Source of the DNA: Orobanche coerulescens
Taxonomy: Eukaryota > Streptophyta > Magnoliopsida > Lamiales > Orobanchaceae
DNA length: 64,000 bases
Assembly: GCA_033398695.1 (NCBI GenBank)
Contig: CM065805.1
Coordinates: forward strand, 166,943,787-167,007,786
Reading direction: 5' to 3'
Shown: positions 42,047-53,532 of the stretch, piece by piece
Layout: each line of letters opens with the position of its first letter
Numbering within the stretch: position 1 is the first letter of the stretch
Program-made: the position numbers and the translations under genes
Notes under the pieces: generated by a model
Seen by the model: only the letters and a program-made list of their open reading frames with translations
The model's database searches: none
Told to the model about the DNA's origin: nothing

Positions 42047-44043
42047 TGTTGGGATTCGGTGCCTAAAACGAAGGCCCAGCGGAAGCGGTAAAACGAAAAT
42101 TAATTCGATCCGAATCCCTACAAGGATCGATCGAGCTACGTATATACGAATATAAAAAACGAAACACAAGAGATACAAGAAACATACCCTCGTAGTCCGT
42201 TGATTAAATGGATAACCTTTTCTTGAGCTATTCCCCAAGCTTTGCTTGATCTCTATGAATCTATTCCGCTTCAAGCCCTTGAACGATCCAACGCCGAAAG
42301 CACGGCGTCTCTACTTGCCACGCGCCGGAAAAACGAACGGAATGACAACACCTTGCTATCCTCCGAGGATACGGCTAGAGCTAGGTGATGAAGCTTGTTA
42401 TAGATATTAATATCACTCTAAGTGTATGAATATCTATCTCTCTCAATATTTCCTCACAAAATTTCTCTAAGAAGTTATGAAGAAGAAATGAAGAAGATGA
42501 ATAAAGAAGATGATGAAGAAGACTTTATCTCTCTCCTCTTGCAACCTTACGTTGGAAACCAAAGTAATAATCAAGGAGGAAGAGTTAGTCTTCTCCTTAT
42601 ATTCTTCATTCAACAACTCATCAAATCACCTTTTAATAAAAGAGATTCCATGTCCCCTAATGATAAACATTTCATGATATAAAATCATGAAGTCTTCCAC
42701 CACATTAGGTGGAAGACAAAGAAGGGGCGGCCATCTAGAAGGGTAGGAAAAATTCGGTCCGTTTCGGACTCCCGTGAGTCCAAACAGATAAACTCCGATT
42801 CCGTTCCGATGTATTTATATCAATTAATTAATCTAATTAATTTATCATATCAAATACATAATAACATAATTAATTTCTCCAAGAAATAATTATATTCATG
42901 AATTAAATTAATCACCCAGAAATTTATTTAATTCATTAGGCCGTAAATTAATTTATCCAATAAATCAATTTAGACATCCAATGTCCCAATAAATTAGATA
43001 TCCAATATCCAATATTTATAAAGAGAGAATAAGCTTGATTCATTCCGTCGTCAATCCTATTGCGCGACTCGGTAGGTCCGTCTCAGTCAGCAATGGGAGG
43101 AACCAAAGAATAGTAGCACCACCTAGCCAGCCTGGCGGCCTACACTGTACCCCAACTGAGAACGAATGATTGGGGTCATTCAAGAACCATTCTGTCGTGA
43201 ATACCAGTATACGTATAAACCCTTCTTTCAAATGTCCCGATCAAGTTATAGGGTCACGGTCAGTCAAACCCTATCTGTACTTGACGCTATGCATGCGTTA
43301 ATGCAAATCGAGATCATCGAAATGTCGTGGTATCTAATACAACTAGCTCCAATGCTTTGGCCAAAGACTTATGATCTCATCTCGCCAATAACCGCATAGG
43401 ACATATAACCCGCTCACTAATGGGAGAAAGAATTCTATCTTGGTATTCGGTAGGACTCGCTACTTGCCCGTCAAGATGCACGCCGAGGTTGACCCCCGCC
43501 TTCCGGTTTACGGTCGAACTACTCTAATGAAAATCTTGACGTCACAAGCACATCCCTACTAAATCCTCAAGTCGAAGGTTCACGAATACCTATCACAACC
43601 TTTCGATTCCGTCATTGACTCCGTGAGTGAAATCCATGTGACGAATCGAGCGTGAGTCGGTTCGAGTATACTAATCCAATTAGCATACCTATAACGTGTG
43701 CTCCCACTAACCATTAGTGTTCGACAGGCACTCTCCATGTCAAAGAACATGTCATACAAGTCTTCACATAAACTTAACGCCTACCAAGTTTCATCGACTT
43801 GCGAACGATTAAGTATTTGAGCTATAACCTTTCCGGCGACCCCCTTATCCAATAAGGAGTGGAACGTTTTGCTCTCAAATACACGGACTAGTTTCTATAT
43901 GTTTATTTACGAGTTAGGAATGCCAGTAACTACCAGTAAATAAAGAAACATTCATTTGCCTTATATTAATGGTTTACATAATTACAAGTACAATGCCCTC
44001 ACTCAACAACCTCTGAGTGGCATTCGAGGGCATACTCCTAACA
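42047..44043 (-). repeat. Copia 2 5' LTR
   Basis: 1997 bp on the minus strand, TGTTAGGAGTATGCC to GAATCCCAACA. It is complete, in contrast to the truncated 3' LTR. Confidence 0.92.
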
Positions 44044-45088
44044 GTGATCGTGTACATGGTGACCGTGGTCGTATATAGGGATGTTAGTGGGGCCTGTTTT
44101 GATGGAGACCCGCCCCTTATCCGCTCTAATTAAGTGAGGATGGGGGAAGATTTAGTGAGTGACGGGGGTATGGGGATGAAAGTCATACCCGTTATATATG
44201 GTGGGGCGGGGATGGGTTCTTGGTTGTACAGTGGCCATCCCGCCCCGCCCCATCCCGTCTCCATTAGCCCCACTTTATATTCACTTATTTTATATATTTT
44301 ATGACATTTAAGGTGCAATTGAATATTTTAAAAATATAATAAAATATTTCTTTAATATGTAAATTTATTTAAAACTACATTTAAGTTAAAAGTTTCTTTT
44401 AGTTTATAAAACGTAGATAATTTTTTACAATTATAATTTCTTTATCTAATATAACATGCGCGTCATGGGGCGTATAAGGTGGATATAAGGTGGAATGGAG
44501 ACGTAGGTGGTGGTGGGGGTGGTTTTTGTTTTATGCCCATTTGGGTGGTGGTGGATTTAAGTTCCATATCCACCACGAGTGATGGGGAGGGGTTGGGTAT
44601 GAGTTTCTTAGGCCGGGATGGGGATGGAGGTACCATCATCCGCAACCGCACGCCCTATTGACATCCCTAGTCATATATGTGATAGTCGTGATCGTGGATG
44701 TGGCAGTCGTGATCGTGGGCATGGCGATTGTGGTCGTAGATGTGGCTGTCGTGATTGTGTATGTGGCGGTCGTGATCGTGGATGTGGCGATCGTGGTGGT
44801 GAGGTGATGAGTTTGATAGTATTTGTACTACTTTGATCGAGTATCGAGATCGATTGTTATGTTGCGAGGTGTTCTTGTCATCGACTGAGCTTCTGATTGA
44901 GACGGAGAAGCAGAGACCTCTACTGATTTTTCGGGAGTAGGATTTGGAATTTCTAAACTCCAATCTTCGCATCGTTCACTCGAGGAACTTTCTCAATTGG
45001 TTGAAGGAGCTAACAGCTTCTACTGCAATGTTGGGGGTCGTGTTCATGAATTTGTCTTTCGTCGTTGATTAACTATTTCAAATGCGGT
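44044..45088 (+). other. Gypsy 4 interior remnant with RD/RG-type repeat
   Basis: 44044-44067 and 44678-44815 are imperfect repeats of GTCGTGATCGTGGATGTGGC, resembling the RGRG coding run at the start of Gypsy II gag (26526). The rest to 45088 has no clear domain. The remainder of the interior resumes at 53296 after the LARD element. The 5' part of Gypsy 4 is not in the window. Confidence 0.5.
44076..44669. mobile_element. hAT-type MITE, 594 bp
   Basis: Terminal inverted repeats TAGGGATGTTAGTGGGGC and its partner (TAGGGATGTCAATAGGGC on the other strand) differ at three positions. Flanking 8-bp duplications GTCGTATA (44068-44075) and GTCATATA (44670-44677) differ at one base, as for old hAT insertions. 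The inside has GGGGCGGGGATGG-type GC-rich stretches and an AT-rich core, with no transposase. Confidence 0.72.
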
Positions 45089-45093
45089 CAAGT

Positions 45094-47810
45094 GTAACAC
45101 CCCTAATCCGCTCAGGGATATTACACGCCGTAAAACCTTTCCTCAAGGATCTACCAGGCTGGTAACAACAAACGAACAACTCGACAATGCCTTTAAGGCT
45201 AAAAAGACTCAGTAGACCGATTTGGCCTTTCAATAAATACATACAACTCAATTACAATACATGCCCACGCAGGGGTCGAATACAACACACTCCCGTACAA
45301 CGGGGAAAGAATACTGTAGCGGAAATAAAATGCAACTAAACCAATAACATCATACGGATCCTCGTGTGATTAGTATCGTTCATCTTTCATCATCCTTCGT
45401 GCCGACCCTATGCTATGCTCCAAAACCTGAATGCAAAAACAGACATCCACCCCCCGAATACTCGGGGGTTAGCAAAACTCCACTGTTTTGCTAGTGCAAA
45501 TACAAAGTGCAAATACGAGCCATATAATTCAAGTTCCACGAATAACAATAACCAGGAATCCTTAAAGATTAAAATACCACGAAACGAATACTTCCCGAGG
45601 CAAGAATTTGAGTAAAACTTTCCAAATCCGAAAGATCACAAATAACGAGAATGGTTTGTAAAATGGTTTAAAATACACTCGGGAGTTTTAATAGAAAACA
45701 AATTAGGATTATCAAATCCTTCTCTTTCGAAAATCAACAGGGTCACAGCCCAAAGGTTTTATTTTCGCAAATAGAAAACCGACAACAATTCACAGGGTCG
45801 GAGCCCAACATCACGTGTCCTCAACGGACATAAAATCAACGAAATGTAATCACGCACGCGCATCGCCTAGGACCGGGACGCTACCACAGACATCCCACCC
45901 GAGGCCTTGAAGGACCCTCCCGAGCTGGCTAGCGAAACAAATCACAACATCTCACGGTTGGATCAATCACTTGTTGCATCCTGGCCACATGATCGCATGC
46001 CATGTGCCACCGTAGATTAACTTTGGCGCTCACGGTTGGATCAGTTACTTGTTGCATCCTGGCCACATGATCACATGCCATGTGCCACCGTAGTTTTTCT
46101 TAGGCTCTCACGGTTGGATCAATCGCTTGTTGCATCCTGGCCACATGATCACATGCCATGTGCCACCGTAGGCCCCACCCACATTCACACAATCACACAT
46201 ATAGCACAATGCAACAAAGATATCCAAATAATTCATCCAGAGGCATCAACACTTAGCAAAACACCACGTCAAACCACAACGCACCGAAATGAAATAATAT
46301 ACGTCCACACGCAATACCAAGTGCAACATCAACACCAAACATATCCATAGAGTTCACATAGTCATTCTCAAACCACACCATTCACAAAACACACGCGTTT
46401 TGAAAGCAAGCCTTTAACAAGGCTAAACCGAATCTTTTGAAAGTTCAATTCAAACGACCACACAAACACATTTAGACGATCACCAATTATCATATCCACA
46501 AAACAAGAATTATATGGACAAGGTACTTGCCTCAAAATCGGCACGCAAGTATCCCGACGAAGACGGCTCAACCGAAAGCTTCAAACGCCGTCTGCAATCG
46601 AAAAGAAGGACGACAACGAACGGAAGGGTTCAACTCAGTTTCTTCGCAAGAAACTCGACCCTAACAATATATAATAAATAAATCATCGATCATACGAGGA
46701 AGAATAATCGTAGAACGCCCGAAAACCCCTCTAAGACATTTTACCGGACACCTTCAAGGCGTCGGTCAAGAACTCGACCCAAATAACGAATCGATACGAT
46801 CCAACCATGAAATAACAAGGGAAAAGATATAAAACATCTAAATAATCATCAATCCATCACAATCCTAAGTTAAATCGGATTAAAACGGATGAAAACAACC
46901 AAAACACCCAAATTCCCCAAAACTAGATTTCTAGGAAATCTGACCTGATTCGGTAGATCGGAGGATGTTATAGGATGGATGATTGATGATATGAACTCCA
47001 AGACTTCATGGATTGATTGTCTAACAACATCCTTCCATGATTACAACACCTCCAGCCGCGGAAGAGAAGGAAAACCGAGTGAAAATGGTCAAGAAAACGC
47101 CGCCAGCCTTAAATAGCCGATCGCCCGTGGTTACGTGACGTAATCGCCATGGCTTACGACGTAATCGGCCATGGCGAACTCATCACTCGAAAATGCCGGA
47201 ACGTTACGTACGTTACCGGCCAGGGCCTTACGTACGTAACTGCCGATCAATACCGCACGTTACTCGGCCAGGGCTGGCCTGGCCCGAGCATGCCAGGCCA
47301 TGACTCGGCCGAGACCAACTCCGACGGCCCGAACGACCCCGAAACCCGAACTTGAGTACGAATCGAAGATACGGTTACGAAGTACTCGAAAAGACAAATC
47401 CGAGCACTAATAGAACACACGATTCCGACTACCCGAAGGCTCGAAATTCGACAACGGAAAGTAATTACCCCAAACTTTGGGAAATTACGAAAATGGCCCA
47501 AAACGCCCCAAAATCACGATACGTGATCGAATAACGAAACCGAAGCTTGCAACATGAATAATAACATTAAATGAACTTACGAGAAAGTCGAAACAATAGT
47601 TTCGGACGAGATTCGCAAGAATCGAACTCAAGTGCGGAAAAACCGCTAAAAAGCACGGAACTCAACAAAACGACACCGAAACGAGCTCGGATGACAAAAA
47701 TTGCAGAATTAATCATTCTCGGAATGACGAAATGGTCATGAGCGAGTCGTCAAAACGGACTTCCGCCGAAATAAGAAATTTACCGAAAATCGAAAATTGC
47801 GGATATTACA
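45094..47810 (-). repeat. LARD 3' LTR
   Basis: 2717 bp. In minus-strand order: TGTAATATCCGC start, GGCCATGGC and TTACGTACGTAA palindromes (47340-47128), TATA-like CTATTTAAG (47116-47108), predicted GC-AG intron 46530-45427 (donor GAG|GCAAGTAC, acceptor GCATTCAG|GT), three 78-bp repeats (46172-45951), a CTAACCCCC...GGGGGG hairpin (45473-45450), and stem-loop 45154-45130. Confidence 0.9.
45951..46172. repeat. Three-copy 78-bp tandem repeat, LARD 3' LTR
   Basis: Units start CTCACGGTTGGATCA at 45951, 46029 and 46107 and contain CTGGCCACATGATC and CATGCCATGTGCC. The 5' LTR copies start at 51413, 51491 and 51569. Confidence 0.93.
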
Positions 47811-50567
47811 TTCTACCCTCCTTAAAAGAAGTTTCGTCCCGAAACTTAAAACAAGTAGGGAGAAGCAATATCCCGCCAGGAAAACTCAATAAGATACTCA
47901 AGAAACGCGTAACTAATGCCAAACGGCGAAACGTTACAAACAACGCAACGGAATATACGGTGTGAAAACACGCTCCACGACGACCAACACAACGTCGCCG
48001 TTAGGGATATAATAGAACCAACAAGTGACAAGCGTCATCAAATGGATAATACAATCAAGTCAATTATCCGAACAATCACAAAACACAACGAACGAAAATC
48101 AATACGATTGACCAACCCAACGGTACATCAATCAAAACGCGCAATCACGAACAAATACGGAATTCCACCGCTCAAGGGTTGGAAGATCGGCGAGACTAAT
48201 TTCCCGAACTTAAGGGAATTAGGAAGGAGCCTGAACGCTCAACAATCACGAAACAAGAACAAAACCGAACAAACAAATGATCGAGACAACAAAAATCGAA
48301 CAATCATGTCCGAAATACGAAGGATAATAAAATTCAAACAACAACCCCAAGGTTCACATCTCGACTCGAGACAATATATGATCCGATGAAAACAACAGGA
48401 TGTGCATTCATATAAGATCCACAGAAAGGGAATAGCAATAGAAAAGTCACAACGACAAACGAGTTATTTCAAATAATACCACACTCGTTCGATCAACAAA
48501 AGCAAGGCGGGACAAGCTCGAAATGTCAACGAACATAAACGAGTCGCAGAGTCGAAAATACAAAAGTTTAAGATCCATCCACTTCGAATAAAAGAACTAG
48601 TAGAACCAAAGATGTTACTTCCGAACAAGGTTCACAAGAATCGAACCGAACTCGGAAAGTTACAATGATAACCAGATTGACCCAAAACAAGATCACACCT
48701 CGTCCGATCAATGAAACCGAAATACGTACAAGTTGGTAAGTATCAACGAACACGAGCGAGTCGATAGAATCGAGAAAGAGAAAATGCAGGAGTTTAAAAA
48801 CAATACGGTACTACATTCGACCTCTTATAAAAGAAGGTCGCCCGCAACTCACAAGAAAATCAAGGTGACGACACAACAAGCAACCGACGTAAACATCCTT
48901 CAAGGCCTCTCAAAGCCGATTCGATAAGCTGTCTTTGCGCGAACTCCGAAAGTCTCAGTAGTCAATTCGCAAAACCGAATTCGGTGTCCCTCGAGTCCAC
49001 ACTTGAAATGTGTTACTGACGAGAAGGACAATTTACACGTGCATGCCCCGGCACATCACGGTTGAAACGCCTTGGCTCGGCATACCGAAAATACAAATGC
49101 TAGATACAATGGGGCATAACGTCGCAAAACAACACAGCGGAGATGCCAACTTAGCACAACAAGGAATCATAACGCATATCATATACAACGATTACCATTG
49201 TAAATTAATACACACACAAACACTACAACAACGACGGTATCGTTCGGCGACCTTAATGGCCCGAACAATAACCAGCACATAATTACAAACATCATGAAAC
49301 AATCACAGATGCACACAATCATATAAACCCAAGCTCTAACAGCTCGCACAGGTGCGATAACACGCAAGCCACCATAAAATGATAACATTAAAGATCGTCA
49401 TCATACCTCCCACAAAGGGCTAACAAAACATATGCATGGCGAACGACTCAACGTTCACACCACCAATTCGATCATACTCAGGAGCAACCATCATAACGAC
49501 AAAGCAAACATCATACATACATTCCCAAATGCAAACGGGAATTGATAGGTTTTAAAAAAAAATGAAAACCACCTCTTGAAAATAATTTAGAAAAACACCG
49601 GTTGATCTTGAGTATCACCTTTCAAAAAAAAAAAGTACAAACGTGAAATATCGTTATCGAGACTTTGGAAAACCATTTCGCATTTGATAAAAATGAGGAC
49701 ACTTTCTTTTCGTGAAAAACTTTCAAAATATTCGACCCTTGGGTCTAAGCAACTGCATTTGAAAATATTTCAAAATATTTTTGGTCCTCAACCGGAAAAT
49801 TTTTGAAATGTATTGTGGCATTAGAAAACACCTTGAAAACACCGCAAGAAAATAATTCGTTTTAAAAATACGTCTCGAATTTTAATTTTCTAAGATACTC
49901 AAGGTTTTCAAAAATAATTCAATGGGCTAGAATGCCCAAAAAGTTTAGGTACTTACACGGAATATTATAGCGCCGTGTGTCCCGCGCCGGAATCCACCAG
50001 GCTAAAAACCATTTACAAAAACGCCAAAAAGGCCGATGACGGTAATATTTCAAAAACTCACAGAAGCCATTTAAAAAATAATAAATACCGTCATAAGAAT
50101 TTCGCCAAAATAATCAAGGCCGTAATGCCAAAAACTCGGTTAAGGAATCGGTTTTCGAAATAAAACTCAGTCGGTAAAATACCGAAAGCCATTACAAAAG
50201 AACTCACGCAGCGGACAAAAGAAATAAAGTCAAACATGCACAATACATCAACACTACTCCTCATATGAACGAAAAATGGGAGTCAAACAATCACATATCA
50301 CGAAATCAAAATCCATAAGAGGATTCCGTCAATTAACTCATAATCATAAAAATAGCTCGTGTCACACGAGGCACAACACAAAGAAGGGAGACTTACAACC
50401 ACAGGTCGCACGAAGATGATGATCGCCCACGATACTAATCACGACCAACCAACTCAGACGACGCGTCGCGACACGACTCAGTCAGATAAAATCCGACGAG
50501 ACAAAACTCAACCGACACCACTGACCCGACAGCCTAGGTTTCCACAACCTAATCTCCGATACCATTC
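47811..50567 (-). other. LARD interior, non-coding
   Basis: No gag-pol motif. The end next to the 3' LTR matches the end of the Gypsy I interior (19830-19910). A segment around 50160-49960 matches the 3' half of LTR_X (17280-17480), including GATTCC, TTACCGTCATCGG and TTTTAGCCTGGT, but without its terminus. The LARD and Gypsy I interiors therefore share ancestry although their LTRs differ. Confidence 0.75.
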
Positions 50568-53290
50568 TGTAACACCCCCAATCCGCTCAGGGATATTACA
50601 CGCCGTAGAACCTTTCCTCAAGGATCTACCAGGCTGGTAACAACAAACGAACAAATCGACAATGCCTTTAAGGCTAAAAAGACTCAGTAGACCGATTTGG
50701 CCTTTCAATAAATACATACAACTCAATTACAATACATGCCCACGCAGGGGTCGAATACAACACACTCCGTCTGACGGGAAAGAATACTGCAATGAAATAA
50801 AATGCAACTAAACCAATAACATCATACGGATCCTCGTGTGATTAGTATCGTTCATCTTTCATCATCCTTCGTGCCGACCCTGTGCTATGCTCCAAAACCT
50901 GAATGCAAAAACAGACATCCACCCCCCGAATACTCGGGGGTTAGCAAAACTCCACTGTTTTGCTAGTGCAAATACAAAGTGCAAATACGAGCCATATAAT
51001 TCAAGTTCCACGAATAACAATAACCAGGAATCCTTAAAGATTAAAATACCACGAAACGAATACTTCCCGAGGCAAGAATTTGAGTAAAACTTTCCAAATC
51101 CGAAAGATCACAAATAACGAGAATGGTTTGTAAAATGGTTTAAAATACCCTCGGGAGTTTTAATAGAAAATAAATTAGGATTATCAAATCCTTCTCTTTC
51201 GAAAATCAACAGGGTCACAGCCCAAAGGTTTTATTTTCGCAAATAGAAAACCGACAACAATTCACGGGCGAGCCCAACATCACGTGTCCTCAACGGACAT
51301 AAAATCAACGAAACGTAATCACGCACGCGCATCGCCTAGACCGGACGCTACCACGGACATCCCACGAGGCCTCGAAGGACCCTCCAGTGGCTAGCGAAAC
51401 AAATCACAACATCTCACGGTTGGATCAATCACGTGGTGCATCCTGGCCACATGATCGCATGCCATGTGCCACCGTAGATTAACTTTGGCGCTCACGGTTG
51501 GATCAATCACTTGTTGCATCCTGGCCACATGATCACATGCCATGTGCCACCGTAGTTTTCTTTAGGCTCTCACGGATGGATCAAAAGCTTGTTGCATCCT
51601 CGCCACATGATCACATGCCATGTGCCACCGTAGGCCCCGCCCACATTCACACAATCACACACATAGCACAATGCAACAAAGATCTCAAATAATTCATCCA
51701 GAGGCATCAACACTTAGCAAAACACCACGTCAAACCACAACGCACCGAAATGAAATAATATACGTCCACACGCAATACCAAGTGCAACATCAACACCAAA
51801 CATATCCATAGAGTTCACATAGTCATTCTCAAACCACACCATTCACAAAACACACGCGTTTTGAAAGCAAGCCTTTAACAAGGCTAAACCGAATCTTTTG
51901 AAAGTTCAATTCAAACGACCACACAAACACATTTAGACGATCACCAATTATCATATCCACAAAACAAGAATTATATGGACAAGGTACTTGCCTCAAAATC
52001 GGCACGCAAGTATCCCGACGAAGACGGCTCAACCGGAAAGCTTCGAAACGCCCGATGCAATCGAAAAGAAGGACGACAACGAACGGAAGGGTTCAACTCA
52101 GTTTCTTCGCAAGAAACTCGACCCTAACAATATATAATAAATAAATCATCGATCATACGAGGAAGAATAATCGTAGAACGCCCGAAAACCCCTCTAAGAT
52201 ATTTTACCGGACACCTTCAAGGCGTCGGTCAAGAACTCGACCCAAATAACGAATCGATACGATCCAACCATGAAATAACAAGGGAAAAAATATAAAACAT
52301 CTAAATAATCATCAATCCATCACAATCCTAAGTTAAATCGGATTAAAACGGATGAAAACAACCAAAACACCCAAATTCCCCAAAACTAGATTTCTAGGAA
52401 ATCGGCACGATTCGGTAGATCGGAGGATGTTATAGGATGGATGATTGATGATATGAACTCAAGACTTCATGGATTGATTGTCTAACAACATCCTTCCATG
52501 ATTACAACACCTCCGGCCGCGGAAGAGAAGGAAAACCGAGTGAAAATGGTCAAGAAAAGCGCCGTGCCTTAAATAGCCGATTGCCACGTTACGTCGAATC
52601 GGCCATGGCTTACGTACGTACGAATCGCCATGGCCGAACTCATCGCCTGGAAAATGCCGGACCGTTACGTTCGTTTCCGGCCAGGGCCTTACGTACGTAA
52701 CCGGCCTTACGTACGTAACTGCCGATCACTACCGCACGTTACTCGGCCAGGGCTGGCCTGGCCCGAGCATGCCCGGCCATGACTCGGCCGAGACCAACTC
52801 CGACGGCCCGAACGACCCTGAAACCCGAACTTGAGTACGAATCGAAGATACGGTTACGAAGTACTCGAAAAGACAAATCCGAGCACTAATAGAACACACG
52901 ATTCCGACTACCCGAAGGCTCGAAATTCGACAACGGAAAGTAATTACCCCAAACTTTGGGAAATTACGAAAATGGACCAAAACGCCCCAAAATCACGATA
53001 CGTGATCGAATAACCAAACCGAAGCTTGAAACATGAATAATAACATTAAATGAACTTACGAGAAAGTCGAAACAACAGTTTCGGACGAGATTCGCAAGAA
53101 TCGAACTCAAGTGCGGAAAAACCGCTAAAAAGCACGGAACTCAACAAAACGATACCGAAACGAGCTCGGATGACAAAAATTGCAGAATTAATCATTCTCG
53201 GAATGACGAAACGGTCATGATCGAGTCGTCAAAACGGACTTCCGCCGAAAAAAAGAAATTTACCGAAAATCGAAAATTGCGGATATTACA
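50568..53290 (-). repeat. LARD 5' LTR
   Basis: 2723 bp, highly similar to 45094-47810. Predicted GC-AG intron 51991-50899, repeats 51413-51634, TATA-like 52576-52568, palindromes 52800-52585, stem-loop 50629-50605. Confidence 0.9.
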
Positions 53291-53295
53291 TCAAG

Positions 53296-53532
53296 TAGGA
53301 CATTCAAGTGGACTTTTGCGAGGCGATTACTAAGTTGTTGGGAGACTAAATTCCTGCTTATACTTCGAGAGTGCCTAACAGTGATAGTGAGGTTTTTGAG
53401 AGTCGATATGTGAATTGAGTTTTATGTGGAGATTCATTAATTATTGTGTTTGATCGCCATTATTTTGTTATTTGGTGTTTCAATCTTTTCGTTTCAAATT
53501 TTGGGATGAAACTTTAATTTAGTGGGGTAGAA
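53296..53532 (+). other. Gypsy 4 interior end and PPT
   Basis: Continues the interior interrupted at 45093 and ends TTTTGGGATGAAACTTT and AGTGGGGTAGAA, the polypurine tract directly before the 3' LTR at 53533. Confidence 0.7.

Larger units (their letters stand above)
8801..44043 (-). mobile_element. Copia 2: Angela/BARE-like Ty1-copia element, interrupted
   Basis: A minus-strand element with 5' LTR 42047-44043, PBS 42034-42045, leader and gag start 42033-40020, the rest of gag-pol 13491-9650, PPT about 9650-9638, and a truncated 3' LTR 9637-8801. The LTR starts TGTTAGGAGTATGCC and ends CCCAACA, as in the Angela/BARE lineage. The interior is broken by Copia 1 and Gypsy I, and the 3' LTR by the CACTA terminus. 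The right flank begins GTGAT. The left flank is lost, so no TSD can be checked. Confidence 0.85.
45094..53290 (-). mobile_element. Non-autonomous gypsy with large LTRs ('LARD')
   Basis: LTRs 45094-47810 (3', minus) and 50568-53290 (5') with a non-coding 2757-bp interior. TSD TCAAG is perfect (45089-45093 and 53291-53295). PBS-like ATGGTATCGGAGAT lies at 50553-50566 on the minus strand, and the PPT GACGAAACTTC...GGAGGGTAGAA at 47811-47845. It carries no gag or pol and must depend on proteins of a related element. It is inserted in Gypsy 4. Confidence 0.9.

Noticed and set aside
44678..44836. RD/Cys-rich frame as a metallothionein-like or RS protein
   Set aside because: It is a degenerate tandem DNA repeat next to gypsy sequence. 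The Cys codons come from GTGGATGTGGC units and are not conserved.
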